Below are positions 16,261 through 24,687 of a stretch of DNA of 64,000 nt, in pieces. Source of the stretch: Amycolatopsis sp. CA-230715 (GTDB lineage Bacteria > Actinomycetota > Actinomycetes > Mycobacteriales > Pseudonocardiaceae); assembly GCF_018736145.1 (NCBI RefSeq), contig NZ_CP059997.1, positions 10,299,159 through 10,363,158 on the forward strand, given 5' to 3'. The stretch's first letter is position 1; each line of letters starts with the position of its first letter. Under the pieces are notes generated by a model. That model did no database searches and had not been told where the DNA came from. It saw only the letters and a program-made list of their open reading frames with translations. The position numbers and the translations under genes are program-made.

Positions 16261-17179
16261 CGAGTTTCTCCTTCCGGCCCTTGGCCACCATGCTGTACAG
16301 CTCGCGGCCCAGTGCCCGCTCGCAGAGTTCGGACGCCGCCGCGACACGGTCCGGGTCCAGTCCGGTGTCGACGCCCATCGCCTCGAAGAGGGCGACCAGG
16401 TCCTCGGTGCAGGCGTTCCCGGTGAGCCCTTGCCCGTAGGCGATCCGGGCGGGATGCCCGCCGACACCGCCGAACGCCGTGTCGAAGTGGCGGCAGCCCG
16501 CGTCCAGCGCGGCAACGCAGTTGGCGAGCGCGGTCCCGCGCGTGTTGTGCATATGGGCCACCACGGGGATCCCGACCCCGGCCCGCGCGATCCGCCGGTA
16601 GAGATCGGCGACGGTACGGGGAGTGGCCGCGCCGATCGTGTCGCCGAGGGTGATCAGCCCGGCGCCGAGTTCGGCGAAGCGGACGATGTCGGCGACGACC
16701 GAGCCGGGGTCGACGGCGCCGTCGAAGGGGCAGCCGAACGCGACCGACACGACGCCGACCAGGGTGAACCTCCCCCGCGCGAGCCGGGTCATCTCCGCGA
16801 CGTTCTCCCATTGGGCGGCGCGGGTGGTGCGCAGGTTGCGCGCGGTGTGCCCTTCGGTCGCCGAAACCAGGAAGCTCAGTTCCTCGGCCCCGCGACCGGC
16901 GTCGAGGTCCGCGATCGCGCGCCGCACGGCCCGCGGGTTGGGGCAGGTCGCCTTGTACGCGACGCCCTCGGCCACGGGAAGGCCCGCGAGCACCTCGGAC
17001 GCGTCGGCGAACGCCGGGACGTGGCGCGGGTGGCTGTAGCTCGTGGCTTCGATGCGGCGGAACCCCGCCGCGGTGAACGCGGCGACCAGGTCGAGCTTCG
17101 TTCCGGTGGGCACGAACCCGGTCTCGTGCTGCAACCCGTCGCGGGCGAAGCACTCGCAGATCGTCACGCGGTCTGCCAT
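16253..17179 (-). CDS. HMG-CoA lyase-type TIM-barrel enzyme
   Basis: 308 residues. ECFARDGLQ at the N-terminus carries the metal-binding Asp and Arg, VVAHMHNTRGTALAN the metal His residues, and FDTAFGGVGGHP the family loop. HMG-CoA lyases split 3-hydroxy-3-methylglutaryl-CoA to acetyl-CoA and acetoacetate. Relatives act on other 3-hydroxy-3-methyl acyl-CoAs or condense pyruvate. ATG 17179 is preceded by AGGAGG. It is the first gene of a six-gene operon, with a TGTTG-N7-CAACA operator 45 bases upstream. Confidence 0.85.
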   Translation of the reverse strand: MADRVTICECFARDGLQHETGFVPTGTKLDLVAAFTAAGFRRIEATSYSHPRHVPAFADASEVLAGLPVAEGVAYKATCPNPRAVRRAIADLDAGRGAEELSFLVSATEGHTARNLRTTRAAQWENVAEMTRLARGRFTLVGVVSVAFGCPFDGAVDPGSVVADIVRFAELGAGLITLGDTIGAATPRTVADLYRRIARAGVGIPVVAHMHNTRGTALANCVAALDAGCRHFDTAFGGVGGHPARIAYGQGLTGNACTEDLVALFEAMGVDTGLDPDRVAAASELCERALGRELYSMVAKGRKEKLDA

Positions 17180-17223
17180 CGACCACCTCCTGGGGATCAG
17201 TCCTCCCAGGAGTACCGGAGTGG

Positions 17224-17240
17224 TGTTGATAATGTCAACA
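17224..17240. promoter_or_regulatory. MarR-type operator, copy 1 (HMG-CoA lyase operon)
   Basis: TGTTGATAATGTCAACA, a 17-base palindrome with arms TGTTGA/TCAACA. It lies between the marR stop and the start of the lyase operon. Two further copies of the TGTTG-N7-CAACA pattern occur at 17740-17756 and 27562-27578. Confidence 0.75.
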
Positions 17241-17241
17241 G

Positions 17242-17694
17242 TTAGAGCGACTCCTGGCTCTCCAACGCCTTCGCCAGCTTGCCGAGCTTGTCCAACGCGG
17301 AGTCCAGGGCCTCGCGTTCGGCGGCGCTCAGGCACACCAGGAACGCGTCGTTGCGCTCGTTCGCCGCCTCGATCAGCCCCTGGTAGACGGATTTCCCCTT
17401 GCGGCTCAGTGACAGCCGGGTGCTGCGCCCGGCACCGGACTCGCGGACCAGCAGGCCGCGTTCGTCCAGTTTGGCCACCACCCTGCTCATCTGCGCCTTG
17501 TCCAGCCCGGCCCGCGCGGCGAGCCGGTTCAGCGTGAGCGTCGAATCCTCGCCGAGCAGGGCGAGTGTCCGCCATTCGCCGAGGCTGACGTCGAAGTCGC
17601 GGCGGTAGCGGGTGGCCGCGCTGCGCGAGATCGCGTTGGCGACCCGGTGCATCCGGTACGACAGCAGCTCGGAGATGGGAAGCAGCGTGCTCAT
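17242..17694 (-). CDS. MarR-family regulator
   Basis: 150 residues. Winged-helix motifs are visible: FDVSLGEWRTLALLGEDSTLTLNRLAARAGLDKAQMSRVVAKLDERGLLVRE, then the basic wing SGAGRSTRLSLSRKGK. It sits between the lyase operon and the divergent MFS gene, with a TGTTG-N7-CAACA site on both sides. A third site lies upstream of the aldehyde dehydrogenase operon. It is the obvious candidate to bind all three and probably responds to a pathway CoA-ester or acid. Confidence 0.88.
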   Translation of the reverse strand: MSTLLPISELLSYRMHRVANAISRSAATRYRRDFDVSLGEWRTLALLGEDSTLTLNRLAARAGLDKAQMSRVVAKLDERGLLVRESGAGRSTRLSLSRKGKSVYQGLIEAANERNDAFLVCLSAAEREALDSALDKLGKLAKALESQESL

Positions 17695-17739
17695 CCCGTG
17701 ATTCTAGGCCACCGTTCGCGGCCACGGCCCCAGCACCGG

Positions 17740-17756
17740 TGTTGACATTCACAACA
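17740..17756. promoter_or_regulatory. MarR-type operator, copy 2 (marR/MFS divergent promoters)
   Basis: TGTTGACATTCACAACA: TGTTG and CAACA arms with a 7-base spacer. It lies 45 bases upstream of marR and 61 bases upstream of the MFS gene, so it could serve both. Confidence 0.75.
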
Positions 17757-17817
17757 GACGGACTGAGACTCGGGTCCGGCACCGGACGTGCCACCCCACC
17801 GATCCCGGAGTGAGACA

Positions 17818-19173
17818 GTGACGTCGACTTCACCCGACGGCCCCGCCGTCCCCCGCGACCCGCTCTACCGCAAGGTCGCCCTGCGGATCATGCCGCTGCT
17901 GCTGGGCTGCTACGTGGTCAGCTTCATCGACCGGACCAACGTCGGGGTGGCCCAGGTCCGGCTGAAGGCCGACCTCGGGTTCAGCGAAGGCGTCTACGGC
18001 CTCGCCGTCGGGCTGTTCTTCGTCGGCTTCATCCTCTTCGAGGTGCCGAGCAACATGCTGCTCGCCCGCATCGGCGCCAGGAAGACGCTGGTGCGCATCA
18101 TGCTGTCGTGGGGCGTGATCACGATGCTGACCGCGCTCGCGACCACGCCCGCGTTGTTCTACACGGCCCGGTTCCTGCTGGGCGTCGCCGAAGCGGGCTT
18201 CTTCCCCGGCGCGTTGTTCTACCTCGCGCAGTGGTTCCCCTCGGCGCGGCGGACCCGGATGACCGCCCTGTTCTTCCTCGGGGTGCCGCTGTCCGGGATC
18301 GTCGGCCCGCCGCTGTCGGGCTGGATCATGCACACCCTCGGCGGCGCGTTCGGCCTGAAGGACTGGCAATGGCTGTTCGTGCTCGAAGCGCTGCCGCCGA
18401 TTCTCCTCGGCCTGCTCGTGCTGCGGTTCTTCCAGGACAAGCCCGCGGAAGCGCGCTGGCTCGGCGAGGACGAGCGGCGGGCGATCGCCGCGGACCTCGC
18501 CGCCGACCAGGACCGCAAGCAGGCCGGGGCTAAGCACGGCGGGATGCTGCGGGCGCTGAAGGACCCGCGGGTCTACGTGCTCGGCCTGGTCTCGTGCGGC
18601 TGCTACACCCTCGCCAACGCGGTCTCGTTCTGGACCCCGCTCGTGATCAACAGCTCCGGGGTCGGCAACGTGCTCGACATCGGCCTGCTCGCGGCGATCC
18701 CGCCGGTACTGGGCATGGGTGTCATGTTGCTCGTCGGCCGCCATTCCGACCGGACCATGGAACGGCGGTGGCACGCGGCCGGTGCGGAGTTCTTCGCCGC
18801 CGCCTGCCTGGTGGGCCTGTCGTTCGTGTCCGGCGACCCGTATCTCGTGCTCGTGCTGCTGGCACTGATGACCGCGGCGCACTACTCGGGGCTCACGGTC
18901 TTCTACTCGATCCCGTCGATCTACCTGTCCGGCCCCGCCGCGGCGAGCGGGATCGCGATGGTGACCACGATGGGCTCCCTCGCCGCGGCCACCAGCCCGG
19001 CACTGCTCGGCTGGATCAAGACCACCACCGGCTCGCTCGACCTCGGCTTGCAGATCAGCGCGGGCGTCGTGGTGCTGGGCGGGATCATCCTCCTCGTCGG
19101 CATCCCCGCCCGCGCCCTTCGGGAAGGCACCGGTGCCGCCGTCGGCGCCGCCCGGTCGCAGGTGCGCGGCTGA
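17818..19173 (+). CDS. MFS transporter, anion:cation symporter type
   Basis: 451 residues with about 12 membrane segments. SFIDRTNVGVAQ in the first helix and loop, and RFLLGVAEAGFFPGALFYLAQWFPSARRTRM, are hallmark sequences of the ACS family (phthalate, tartrate, 4-hydroxyphenylacetate and similar carboxylate importers). I chose GTG 17818, which follows a GGAG ribosome site. It is divergent from marR and shares its operator, so it probably imports the acid that the lyase/CoA operon degrades. Confidence 0.87.
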   Translation: MTSTSPDGPAVPRDPLYRKVALRIMPLLLGCYVVSFIDRTNVGVAQVRLKADLGFSEGVYGLAVGLFFVGFILFEVPSNMLLARIGARKTLVRIMLSWGVITMLTALATTPALFYTARFLLGVAEAGFFPGALFYLAQWFPSARRTRMTALFFLGVPLSGIVGPPLSGWIMHTLGGAFGLKDWQWLFVLEALPPILLGLLVLRFFQDKPAEARWLGEDERRAIAADLAADQDRKQAGAKHGGMLRALKDPRVYVLGLVSCGCYTLANAVSFWTPLVINSSGVGNVLDIGLLAAIPPVLGMGVMLLVGRHSDRTMERRWHAAGAEFFAAACLVGLSFVSGDPYLVLVLLALMTAAHYSGLTVFYSIPSIYLSGPAAASGIAMVTTMGSLAAATSPALLGWIKTTTGSLDLGLQISAGVVVLGGIILLVGIPARALREGTGAAVGAARSQVRG

Positions 19174-19210
19174 CCGCGGGGTGCGAGGGCCGAGTTCGCG
19201 GCGTCTAGTT

Positions 19211-19231
19211 CCCCGAAGGCCACCTTCGGGG
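19211..19231. terminator. Hairpin repeat, copy 1
   Basis: Arms CCCCGAAGG (19211-19219) and CCTTCGGGG (19223-19231) with loop CCA. A reverse-complement copy lies at 19284-19304. The pair stands between two convergent genes and can stop transcription from both. The same short hairpin is, from memory, dispersed in Amycolatopsis-type genomes. Confidence 0.6.
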
Positions 19232-19283
19232 CATCGCGCTCTCGTAACCGGCCGAGCGAGGGGGCGATTCGTGACGCTCAAGT

Positions 19284-19304
19284 CCCCGAAGGTGGCCTTC
19301 GGGG
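19284..19304. terminator. Hairpin repeat, copy 2 (inverted)
   Basis: Arms CCCCGAAGG (19284-19292) and CCTTCGGGG (19296-19304) with loop TGG, so it is copy 1 in the opposite orientation. It lies 12 bases beyond the stop of the minus-strand amidohydrolase. Confidence 0.6.
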
Positions 19305-19316
19305 CGCCAAGTGCCG

Positions 19317-20957
19317 TCATCGAATGTCTACTTCGGACTCGTGGACCACGCGGCCGCCGAGGACGGTCAGTACCGAGCGCAGCGTCAGCAGGTCCTCGTG
19401 GGACGCGGTGACCGGATCGGTGTCCAGCACGGCGAAATCCGCGAGCCGTCCGGGGACCAGGGTGCCCTTGCGCGACTCGGCGTTCTCCATCCAGGCGGGC
19501 CCGGTGGTCCACAGCCGCAGCGCCTCTTCCCGGCTCAGCCGATCCGCTGGTGCCGGTGGCCCGTAGGGGTTCGGGCCGGGCACGCCGGTGAAGGTGGCGA
19601 CGCCGCGCCGCCAGTCGGGCGTGGTGACCGGCGCGTCCGAGCTGTCCGCGGCGGGCACCCCGTTGTCGAGCAGCGCCCGAGCCGGAAACGCTTGCGCCCA
19701 TTGGGTTTCACCGACGGTACGCACCATCGACGGCCCGCTGAAGGTCCGCATGAGCGAGCTGGTGATCACCCCGATCCCGAGCCGCGCCAGCCGTTCGTGG
19801 ACCGCGGGCGAGAGGAACGTCCCGTGGATGAGCACGTGCCGCGCGCCCGGCCACGGGTCGGCGGCCGCCGCGGCCTCGATCGCGTCCACCACCGCGTCCG
19901 CGGCGCGGTCACCGGTGACGTGCACCTGCACCCGAACCCGTTTCCGTTGTGCCGCGAGGACGAGCTGCCGCAGTTCGTCCACTCTGGACTCCACGCTCTC
20001 CCCCAGCGTGACGAGATCGCCGTGGCCGCCGTCCGGGTACGGCCGGTGCATCCACGCCGTGCAGTGCGTCGGCACGCCGTCGGCGAACAGCTTGATCCCC
20101 CCGGCGCGCAGCAGGTCGTCACCGCCGAACGTCGCGCCGTCCAGCGCGCGGCGGAGGTTCGCGGCCGAGGTGGTGGGATTGGGCCAGTCCCAGTGCAGGA
20201 GCGCGGTCACCCGCACCGTCATCCGGCCCGCGGCGTGCAGGTCCCGGTAGTCCCGCCACAGCTCGGGCGGCACGATCGGATCCGTCGCGCTGGTGACGCC
20301 GAGGCGGTTGAGGCGCCGCATCCCCCGCTCGATGGTGTCGAGCCGTTCTTCCTTGCCCGGCTTCGGGATCAGCCTCGCGACGAGGTCCTGCGCGCTTTCG
20401 ACGAGCAGCCCGGTCGGTTCGCCGTGTTCGTCGCGCACGATCTCGCCCGCGGGCGGATCCGGTGTGGCGGCGGTGATCCCGGCCAGGCGCAGCGCAGCGC
20501 TGTTGGCCCACACCGAATGCGACGACGCGTGGTGGAGCACGGCGGGGCGGTCGCCGGTGACCTCGTCGAGCCAGGCGCGCGACGGCACCGCCTCGCCCGC
20601 CGCGAACTCCGCGACGGTCGTCTCCCGCCATCCGCGACCGACGATCCACTCGCCGTCCGGCGCCGAAGCCAGCGCGGTGCCGACGGCGGCGAGATCACCC
20701 GCCGCCGCGAGGTCCACGCAGTACTCGGGTCCGCTCAGCGCGTGCCAGGCCAGGTGCAGATGCGCGTCGTTGAGACCGGGCACCACCGTTTTCCCGCGCA
20801 GCTCCACGATTCTGGCATCAGCGCCCGCCGCAGCGGACACCGTGGAGTCATCGCCGACGGTGCGCACGAGACCGTCCCGAACCAGCAGCGCGGATACCGT
20901 CCGTTCGCCATCGAACGTACGGACAAGCCCGCCCCGCAACACCAAATCCCCTTTCAT
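19317..20957 (-). CDS. Amidohydrolase family 3 (YtcJ-like) protein
   Basis: 546 residues from ATG 20957, which overlaps the ABC ATPase stop (ATGA). The metal-binding NDAHLHLAWH, the carboxylated-Lys region GIKLFADGVP, VHVTGDRAAD and the Asp in DSSDAPVTTPDW follow the family pattern. These metal-dependent hydrolases cleave amide or related C-N bonds. Being the last gene of an importer/aminotransferase/aldehyde dehydrogenase operon suggests it releases an amine or amino acid from an imported amide. A second family-3 amidohydrolase is encoded at 39094-40764. Confidence 0.85.
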   Translation of the reverse strand: MKGDLVLRGGLVRTFDGERTVSALLVRDGLVRTVGDDSTVSAAAGADARIVELRGKTVVPGLNDAHLHLAWHALSGPEYCVDLAAAGDLAAVGTALASAPDGEWIVGRGWRETTVAEFAAGEAVPSRAWLDEVTGDRPAVLHHASSHSVWANSAALRLAGITAATPDPPAGEIVRDEHGEPTGLLVESAQDLVARLIPKPGKEERLDTIERGMRRLNRLGVTSATDPIVPPELWRDYRDLHAAGRMTVRVTALLHWDWPNPTTSAANLRRALDGATFGGDDLLRAGGIKLFADGVPTHCTAWMHRPYPDGGHGDLVTLGESVESRVDELRQLVLAAQRKRVRVQVHVTGDRAADAVVDAIEAAAAADPWPGARHVLIHGTFLSPAVHERLARLGIGVITSSLMRTFSGPSMVRTVGETQWAQAFPARALLDNGVPAADSSDAPVTTPDWRRGVATFTGVPGPNPYGPPAPADRLSREEALRLWTTGPAWMENAESRKGTLVPGRLADFAVLDTDPVTASHEDLLTLRSVLTVLGGRVVHESEVDIR

Positions 20958-21979
20958 GACGCGAGACTCTCGGCGAGATCCGGCACGACCGCTTGGTGGT
21001 CGGGATGCCAGGCCACCACGACGTCCGCGCCGGGCCGGTGCTCGTGGACCGCGCCCGCGGGCAGCACCGCGCAGCCCCGCGTGTCGTCGCCGTAGCGGAG
21101 CCATACCCGGCTGTGGTCCCCGACGTAGACGACATCGGTGACCTCGGCGCGCACGCGTTGATAACCGGGAGGAACTTCGGTGCCCGAGCACAGCGTCACG
21201 CGTTCGGGCCGCACGATCGTCACCTCCCCCGGGGTGAGGCGGAGCGCGTTGGACTCGCCGATGAACCGCGCGACGAACAGCGTCCGCGGACGCTCGTAGA
21301 GGTCCTCCGGGGTGCCGACCTGTTCGACGCGCCCGTCGTTGAACACCGTGATCCGGTCGGACAGCGTGAGCGCCTCCTGCTGGTCGTGAGTCACGAACAG
21401 GAACGTCATGCCGAGCTGGCGGTGCATCCGCGCGATCTCGCGCTGGAGCTGGTCGCGGAGCTTCTTGTCCAGCGCGCCGAGCGGCTCGTCCATCAGCAGC
21501 GCCCTCGGCTCGTAGACCACGGCGCGCGCGAGCGCTACCCGCTGCTGCTGCCCGCCGGAGAGCTGGCGGGGGAAGCGGTCACCGAGCGCGGACAGGCCGA
21601 CCATCTCCAGCGCGTCGGCGACCCGTCGCTCGATCTCCGCGCGCGGCCGCCGGCGCCTGGCGAGTCCGAACGCGACATTGCGCGCCACGGTCAGGTGCGG
21701 GAAAAGCGCGTACTGCTGGAACACCACGCCGAGATCGCGCCGATGGGGTTTGAGGCGCGAGATCTCGTGGCCGTCGACCGCGATCGACCCCGCGGTGAGC
21801 GGGGTGAACCCGGCGATCATGGACAGCATCGTGGTCTTCCCGGACCCGGACGGCCCGAGGAAGGTCATGAACTCGCCGTCGGCGATGTCCAGCGAAACGT
21901 CGTCCACGGCGGGACGGCCGATCCCGGGGTACTCCTTGGTCACGTGCGCGGTGGTGATGCCGCGGGGTCTATCGGTCAT
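20954..21979 (-). CDS. ABC transporter ATPase, PotA/spermidine-putrescine type
   Basis: 341 residues. Walker A GPSGSGKTT, the Q loop at VVFQQYALFPHLTV, the signature LSGGQQQRVALARA, Walker B LLMDEPLGALD and the switch His VTHDQQEAL are intact. A C-terminal TOBE-like domain (VRPERVTLC onward) is present. It energises the importer formed with the two permeases and binding protein upstream in the operon; all junctions overlap. Confidence 0.92.
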   Translation of the reverse strand: MTDRPRGITTAHVTKEYPGIGRPAVDDVSLDIADGEFMTFLGPSGSGKTTMLSMIAGFTPLTAGSIAVDGHEISRLKPHRRDLGVVFQQYALFPHLTVARNVAFGLARRRRPRAEIERRVADALEMVGLSALGDRFPRQLSGGQQQRVALARAVVYEPRALLMDEPLGALDKKLRDQLQREIARMHRQLGMTFLFVTHDQQEALTLSDRITVFNDGRVEQVGTPEDLYERPRTLFVARFIGESNALRLTPGEVTIVRPERVTLCSGTEVPPGYQRVRAEVTDVVYVGDHSRVWLRYGDDTRGCAVLPAGAVHEHRPGADVVVAWHPDHQAVVPDLAESLAS

Positions 21980-22796
21980 GATCGCTCCTTCGGCGAAGCA
22001 TCTGGGGCACGAGCAGCAGGACCGTCGTGAACACCACGATGAGGCTGGACGCCGCGGCGATGGTCGGGTCGATCTCCAGCACGATCGACTCGTACATCTT
22101 CACCGGCAGCGTCTTGACGTCCGGGGTCTGCAGGAACAGGGCGATGACCACCTCGTCGAACGAAGTGGCGAAGGCGAACACGAAACCGGAAGCCACTCCC
22201 GGCGCGACGAGCGGCAGGATCACCATGCGCAGCGTCGTGAACCGGTTCGCCCCGAGGCTCGCCGCAGCCCGTTCCATCGTGGGGTCGTACCCGGCGAGGC
22301 TGGTCTGCACCGACGTCAGCACGAACGGCACACCGAGCACCGTGTGGGCCAGCACGAAGCCGAGCATGGTGCCGTTGAGCTGCCACCGCAGGAAGACCCC
22401 GTACACCGCGACCGCGACGATGATGCCGGGCAGGATCATCGGCGCCATCAGCACCTGCCGGACGGCGCCGCGGCCGCGGAAGCGGGCGCGGTCGAGCCCG
22501 AACGCCGCGGCGACCCCGAGCACGGTGGCCAGCGCGGCGGCCAGCAGTCCGATTTGGACGGAGTTGGCCAGCGACCCCAGCCACTGCTTGCTGCCGAAGA
22601 ACTCGCCGTACCAGCGCAGCGACCAGCCCTCGGGCGGGAACTGGAACGTCGATCCCGCGCCGAAGCTCATCGGGATGACCACGAGCGTCGGCGCGATCAG
22701 CACGAACCCGACGAGCGCGACCCAGATCCGCAGCCCCGCACCGAGCGTGCGTTCCTTGCGGGCCACCCGCGTGACGGAGTCAGCCACGGTCCGCAC
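21969..22796 (-). CDS. ABC transporter permease (PotC-like)
   Basis: 275 residues, six predicted membrane helices. The cytoplasmic EAA loop is at YDPTMERAAASLGANRFTTLRMVILPLVAPG. GTG 22796 lies within the end of the upstream permease gene. It pairs with the PotB-like permease. Confidence 0.9.
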   Translation of the reverse strand: MRTVADSVTRVARKERTLGAGLRIWVALVGFVLIAPTLVVIPMSFGAGSTFQFPPEGWSLRWYGEFFGSKQWLGSLANSVQIGLLAAALATVLGVAAAFGLDRARFRGRGAVRQVLMAPMILPGIIVAVAVYGVFLRWQLNGTMLGFVLAHTVLGVPFVLTSVQTSLAGYDPTMERAAASLGANRFTTLRMVILPLVAPGVASGFVFAFATSFDEVVIALFLQTPDVKTLPVKMYESIVLEIDPTIAAASSLIVVFTTVLLLVPQMLRRRSDHDR

Positions 22797-23643
22797 CTCC
22801 CGCCGTGCTGGTGCCGAGCGGCGCGGCGAGCCTGCTGATCACCGCGAGCACGAGCAGCGTGAGCACGAGCAGGATCGCGCCCAGCGCGCCCGCGCCCGCG
22901 AAGTCGAGCAGGTCGTTGACCCTGGTGCCGATCACCTGCGCGGCCAGCGCCTGCTGCGGCGTGCCCAGCAGGGCCGGGGTGATGTAGAAGCCGAGCGACA
23001 TGATGAACACCACCGAAACGCCCGCGAGGACGCCCGGCATCGACAGCGGCAGGTACACCTTGAAGAACGCGACGGGCCCGCGTGCGCCGAGGCTGCCCGC
23101 GGCGTGCAGCAGGCTCCGGTCGATGCCCCGCATGGTGTTCTGCAGCGGCAGCACCATGAACGGCAGCATCACCTGCACCATCGCCACGGTCACCCCAGCG
23201 ACGGAACCCAGCAGGCTCACGCCGTGGATCCCGATGGCGTCGAAGAGCTTTTCGAGCACGCCGCCCCGTTGTTCCAGCACGTACCAGGCGAAGTTGCGGG
23301 CCATCACGCTGGTCCAGAACGGCATCAGCACGAGCAGCGTCAGCAGGCCGCGGGCGCGCCTGCCGACGCGGCTCATCGCGTAGGCGTAGGGATAGGCGAT
23401 GACCAGGGTCGCGACCGTGATGATCAGGGCCGTCCGCAGGGTGCGGAGCACGACGCGGATCTGCACGTCGTCGCCGAGCACGGAAACGTAGTGGGAGAAG
23501 CCGAACTCCGGCTCGGCGAAGCTGCGCCAGAGGATCACGGCGAGCGGGTAGCAGAAGAACACCAGCAGGACCGCCGCCGCGGGGAAGAGCAGCCAGGGAG
23601 CGGCGAAGCGGCGGACCGCCCTCCCCGGCACCGCGGCGGTCAT
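22780..23643 (-). CDS. ABC transporter permease (PotB-like)
   Basis: 287 residues with six membrane helices. The EAA loop is at IDRSLLHAAGSLGARGPVAFFKVYLPLSMPG. ATG 23643 overlaps the stop of the binding-protein gene (ATGA). The order binding protein, permease, permease, ATPase is that of polyamine/Fe/opine-type importers. Confidence 0.9.
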   Translation of the reverse strand: MTAAVPGRAVRRFAAPWLLFPAAAVLLVFFCYPLAVILWRSFAEPEFGFSHYVSVLGDDVQIRVVLRTLRTALIITVATLVIAYPYAYAMSRVGRRARGLLTLLVLMPFWTSVMARNFAWYVLEQRGGVLEKLFDAIGIHGVSLLGSVAGVTVAMVQVMLPFMVLPLQNTMRGIDRSLLHAAGSLGARGPVAFFKVYLPLSMPGVLAGVSVVFIMSLGFYITPALLGTPQQALAAQVIGTRVNDLLDFAGAGALGAILLVLTLLVLAVISRLAAPLGTSTAGGADRG

Positions 23644-24674
23644 CCGGTCTTCCAGTCCGACCAGGTCCGCACGACCTCGACCCGGTTGGCCGCCCACCAC
23701 TTCACGTCGCTGAGCACGCGCAGGTCCTCCTTGTCGTCACCCCAGATGTCCAGCTGCCGCCCGATCTCCGCGTAGCGGGGCTTCGCCGCTTCGTTGGCGG
23801 GGCCCACCCCCGCCTGCTCGGCGAAGGCGGCCGACTGCGCCGGTTCGGAGGCGAAGCGGATCAGGTCCTTCGCCTGCTCGGTGCGGCGGGATCCCTTGGG
23901 CACCACCAAAACGTCCCAGGTGACCGGGATCGGCACCCCGGAAACCACCTTCCAGTTGGTGGCACCGGCTTTCAGCAGCGAGTAGGCGCGGGCACTGACG
24001 ATGAGCGCCAGGTCCGCCTGCGCGCCGGCCATGCGCTGCTGCTGGTCGCCGTAGGTGTCGCTGATCGTCAGCTCGGGCCGGATCCGGTCGTACATCGCCA
24101 GCGCGCGCCGCACGTCGAGCGGGTAGAGCCGGTCCTTCGGCACGCCGTCGGCGAGCAGCGCCGCCTCCAGCGTGCCGACGCTCGGGTCGTTGCCGTAGAT
24201 GATCCGCCTGCCGGGGAACCGGCCGCGGTCGAAGAAGTCGGACAGCCGGGTCGGCGGGTGCTCGCGGTAGACGTCGGCGTTGTACATCAGCGTCAGCCCG
24301 AAGAACGCGTCCGGGACACCGCACGGCGTCAGCGTCCCAGCCGGGAACGCCGAGGCGAGCGGCCCCATGTCGACCGGCTCGACGAGCGTGCCGCACGCCT
24401 GCGCCGCCGACGAAGCCTCGGTGTCGACGACGTCCCAGGCGACCTTGCCCGCCTCGACCATCGCCTTGAGCTTGGCCATGCTGGACGGGCCGTCGATCGT
24501 GACCGTGGTGCCGGTCTTCGCCGTGTACGGGTTCAGCACGGCGGACCGCTGCCCGGCCTGGTAGGCGCCTTGGCCGTAGGAAACGAACACGAGGGAGTTC
24601 TCGCCGCCCTCGGAGACGGCGCACCCGGCGGCGAGGAGGATCGTCGCCGCGGACAACAACGCTGGTATCCGCAC
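23640..24674 (-). CDS. ABC transporter substrate-binding lipoprotein (PotD-like)
   Basis: 344 residues from GTG 24674. The signal peptide ends in the lipobox LLAAGC, giving lipidation at about Cys18, so the protein is anchored outside the membrane. The mature part is a periplasmic-binding-protein type 2 fold. The neighbouring class III aminotransferase and aldehyde dehydrogenase suggest an omega-amino compound such as a polyamine, GABA or beta-amino acid; this is inference. Confidence 0.88.
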   Translation of the reverse strand: MRIPALLSAATILLAAGCAVSEGGENSLVFVSYGQGAYQAGQRSAVLNPYTAKTGTTVTIDGPSSMAKLKAMVEAGKVAWDVVDTEASSAAQACGTLVEPVDMGPLASAFPAGTLTPCGVPDAFFGLTLMYNADVYREHPPTRLSDFFDRGRFPGRRIIYGNDPSVGTLEAALLADGVPKDRLYPLDVRRALAMYDRIRPELTISDTYGDQQQRMAGAQADLALIVSARAYSLLKAGATNWKVVSGVPIPVTWDVLVVPKGSRRTEQAKDLIRFASEPAQSAAFAEQAGVGPANEAAKPRYAEIGRQLDIWGDDKEDLRVLSDVKWWAANRVEVVRTWSDWKTG

Positions 24675-24687
24675 GGGTCCCTCCCCC

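Noticed and set aside
19311..21095. Plus-strand open frame opposite the amidohydrolase gene
   Set aside because: No motif, His/Arg/Pro-rich, fully antisense to a gene with clear metal-binding residues.
22027..23775. Plus-strand open frame opposite the ABC permease genes
   Set aside because: The His/Gln/Arg-rich product has no domain, and the minus-strand permeases have membrane helices and EAA loops.
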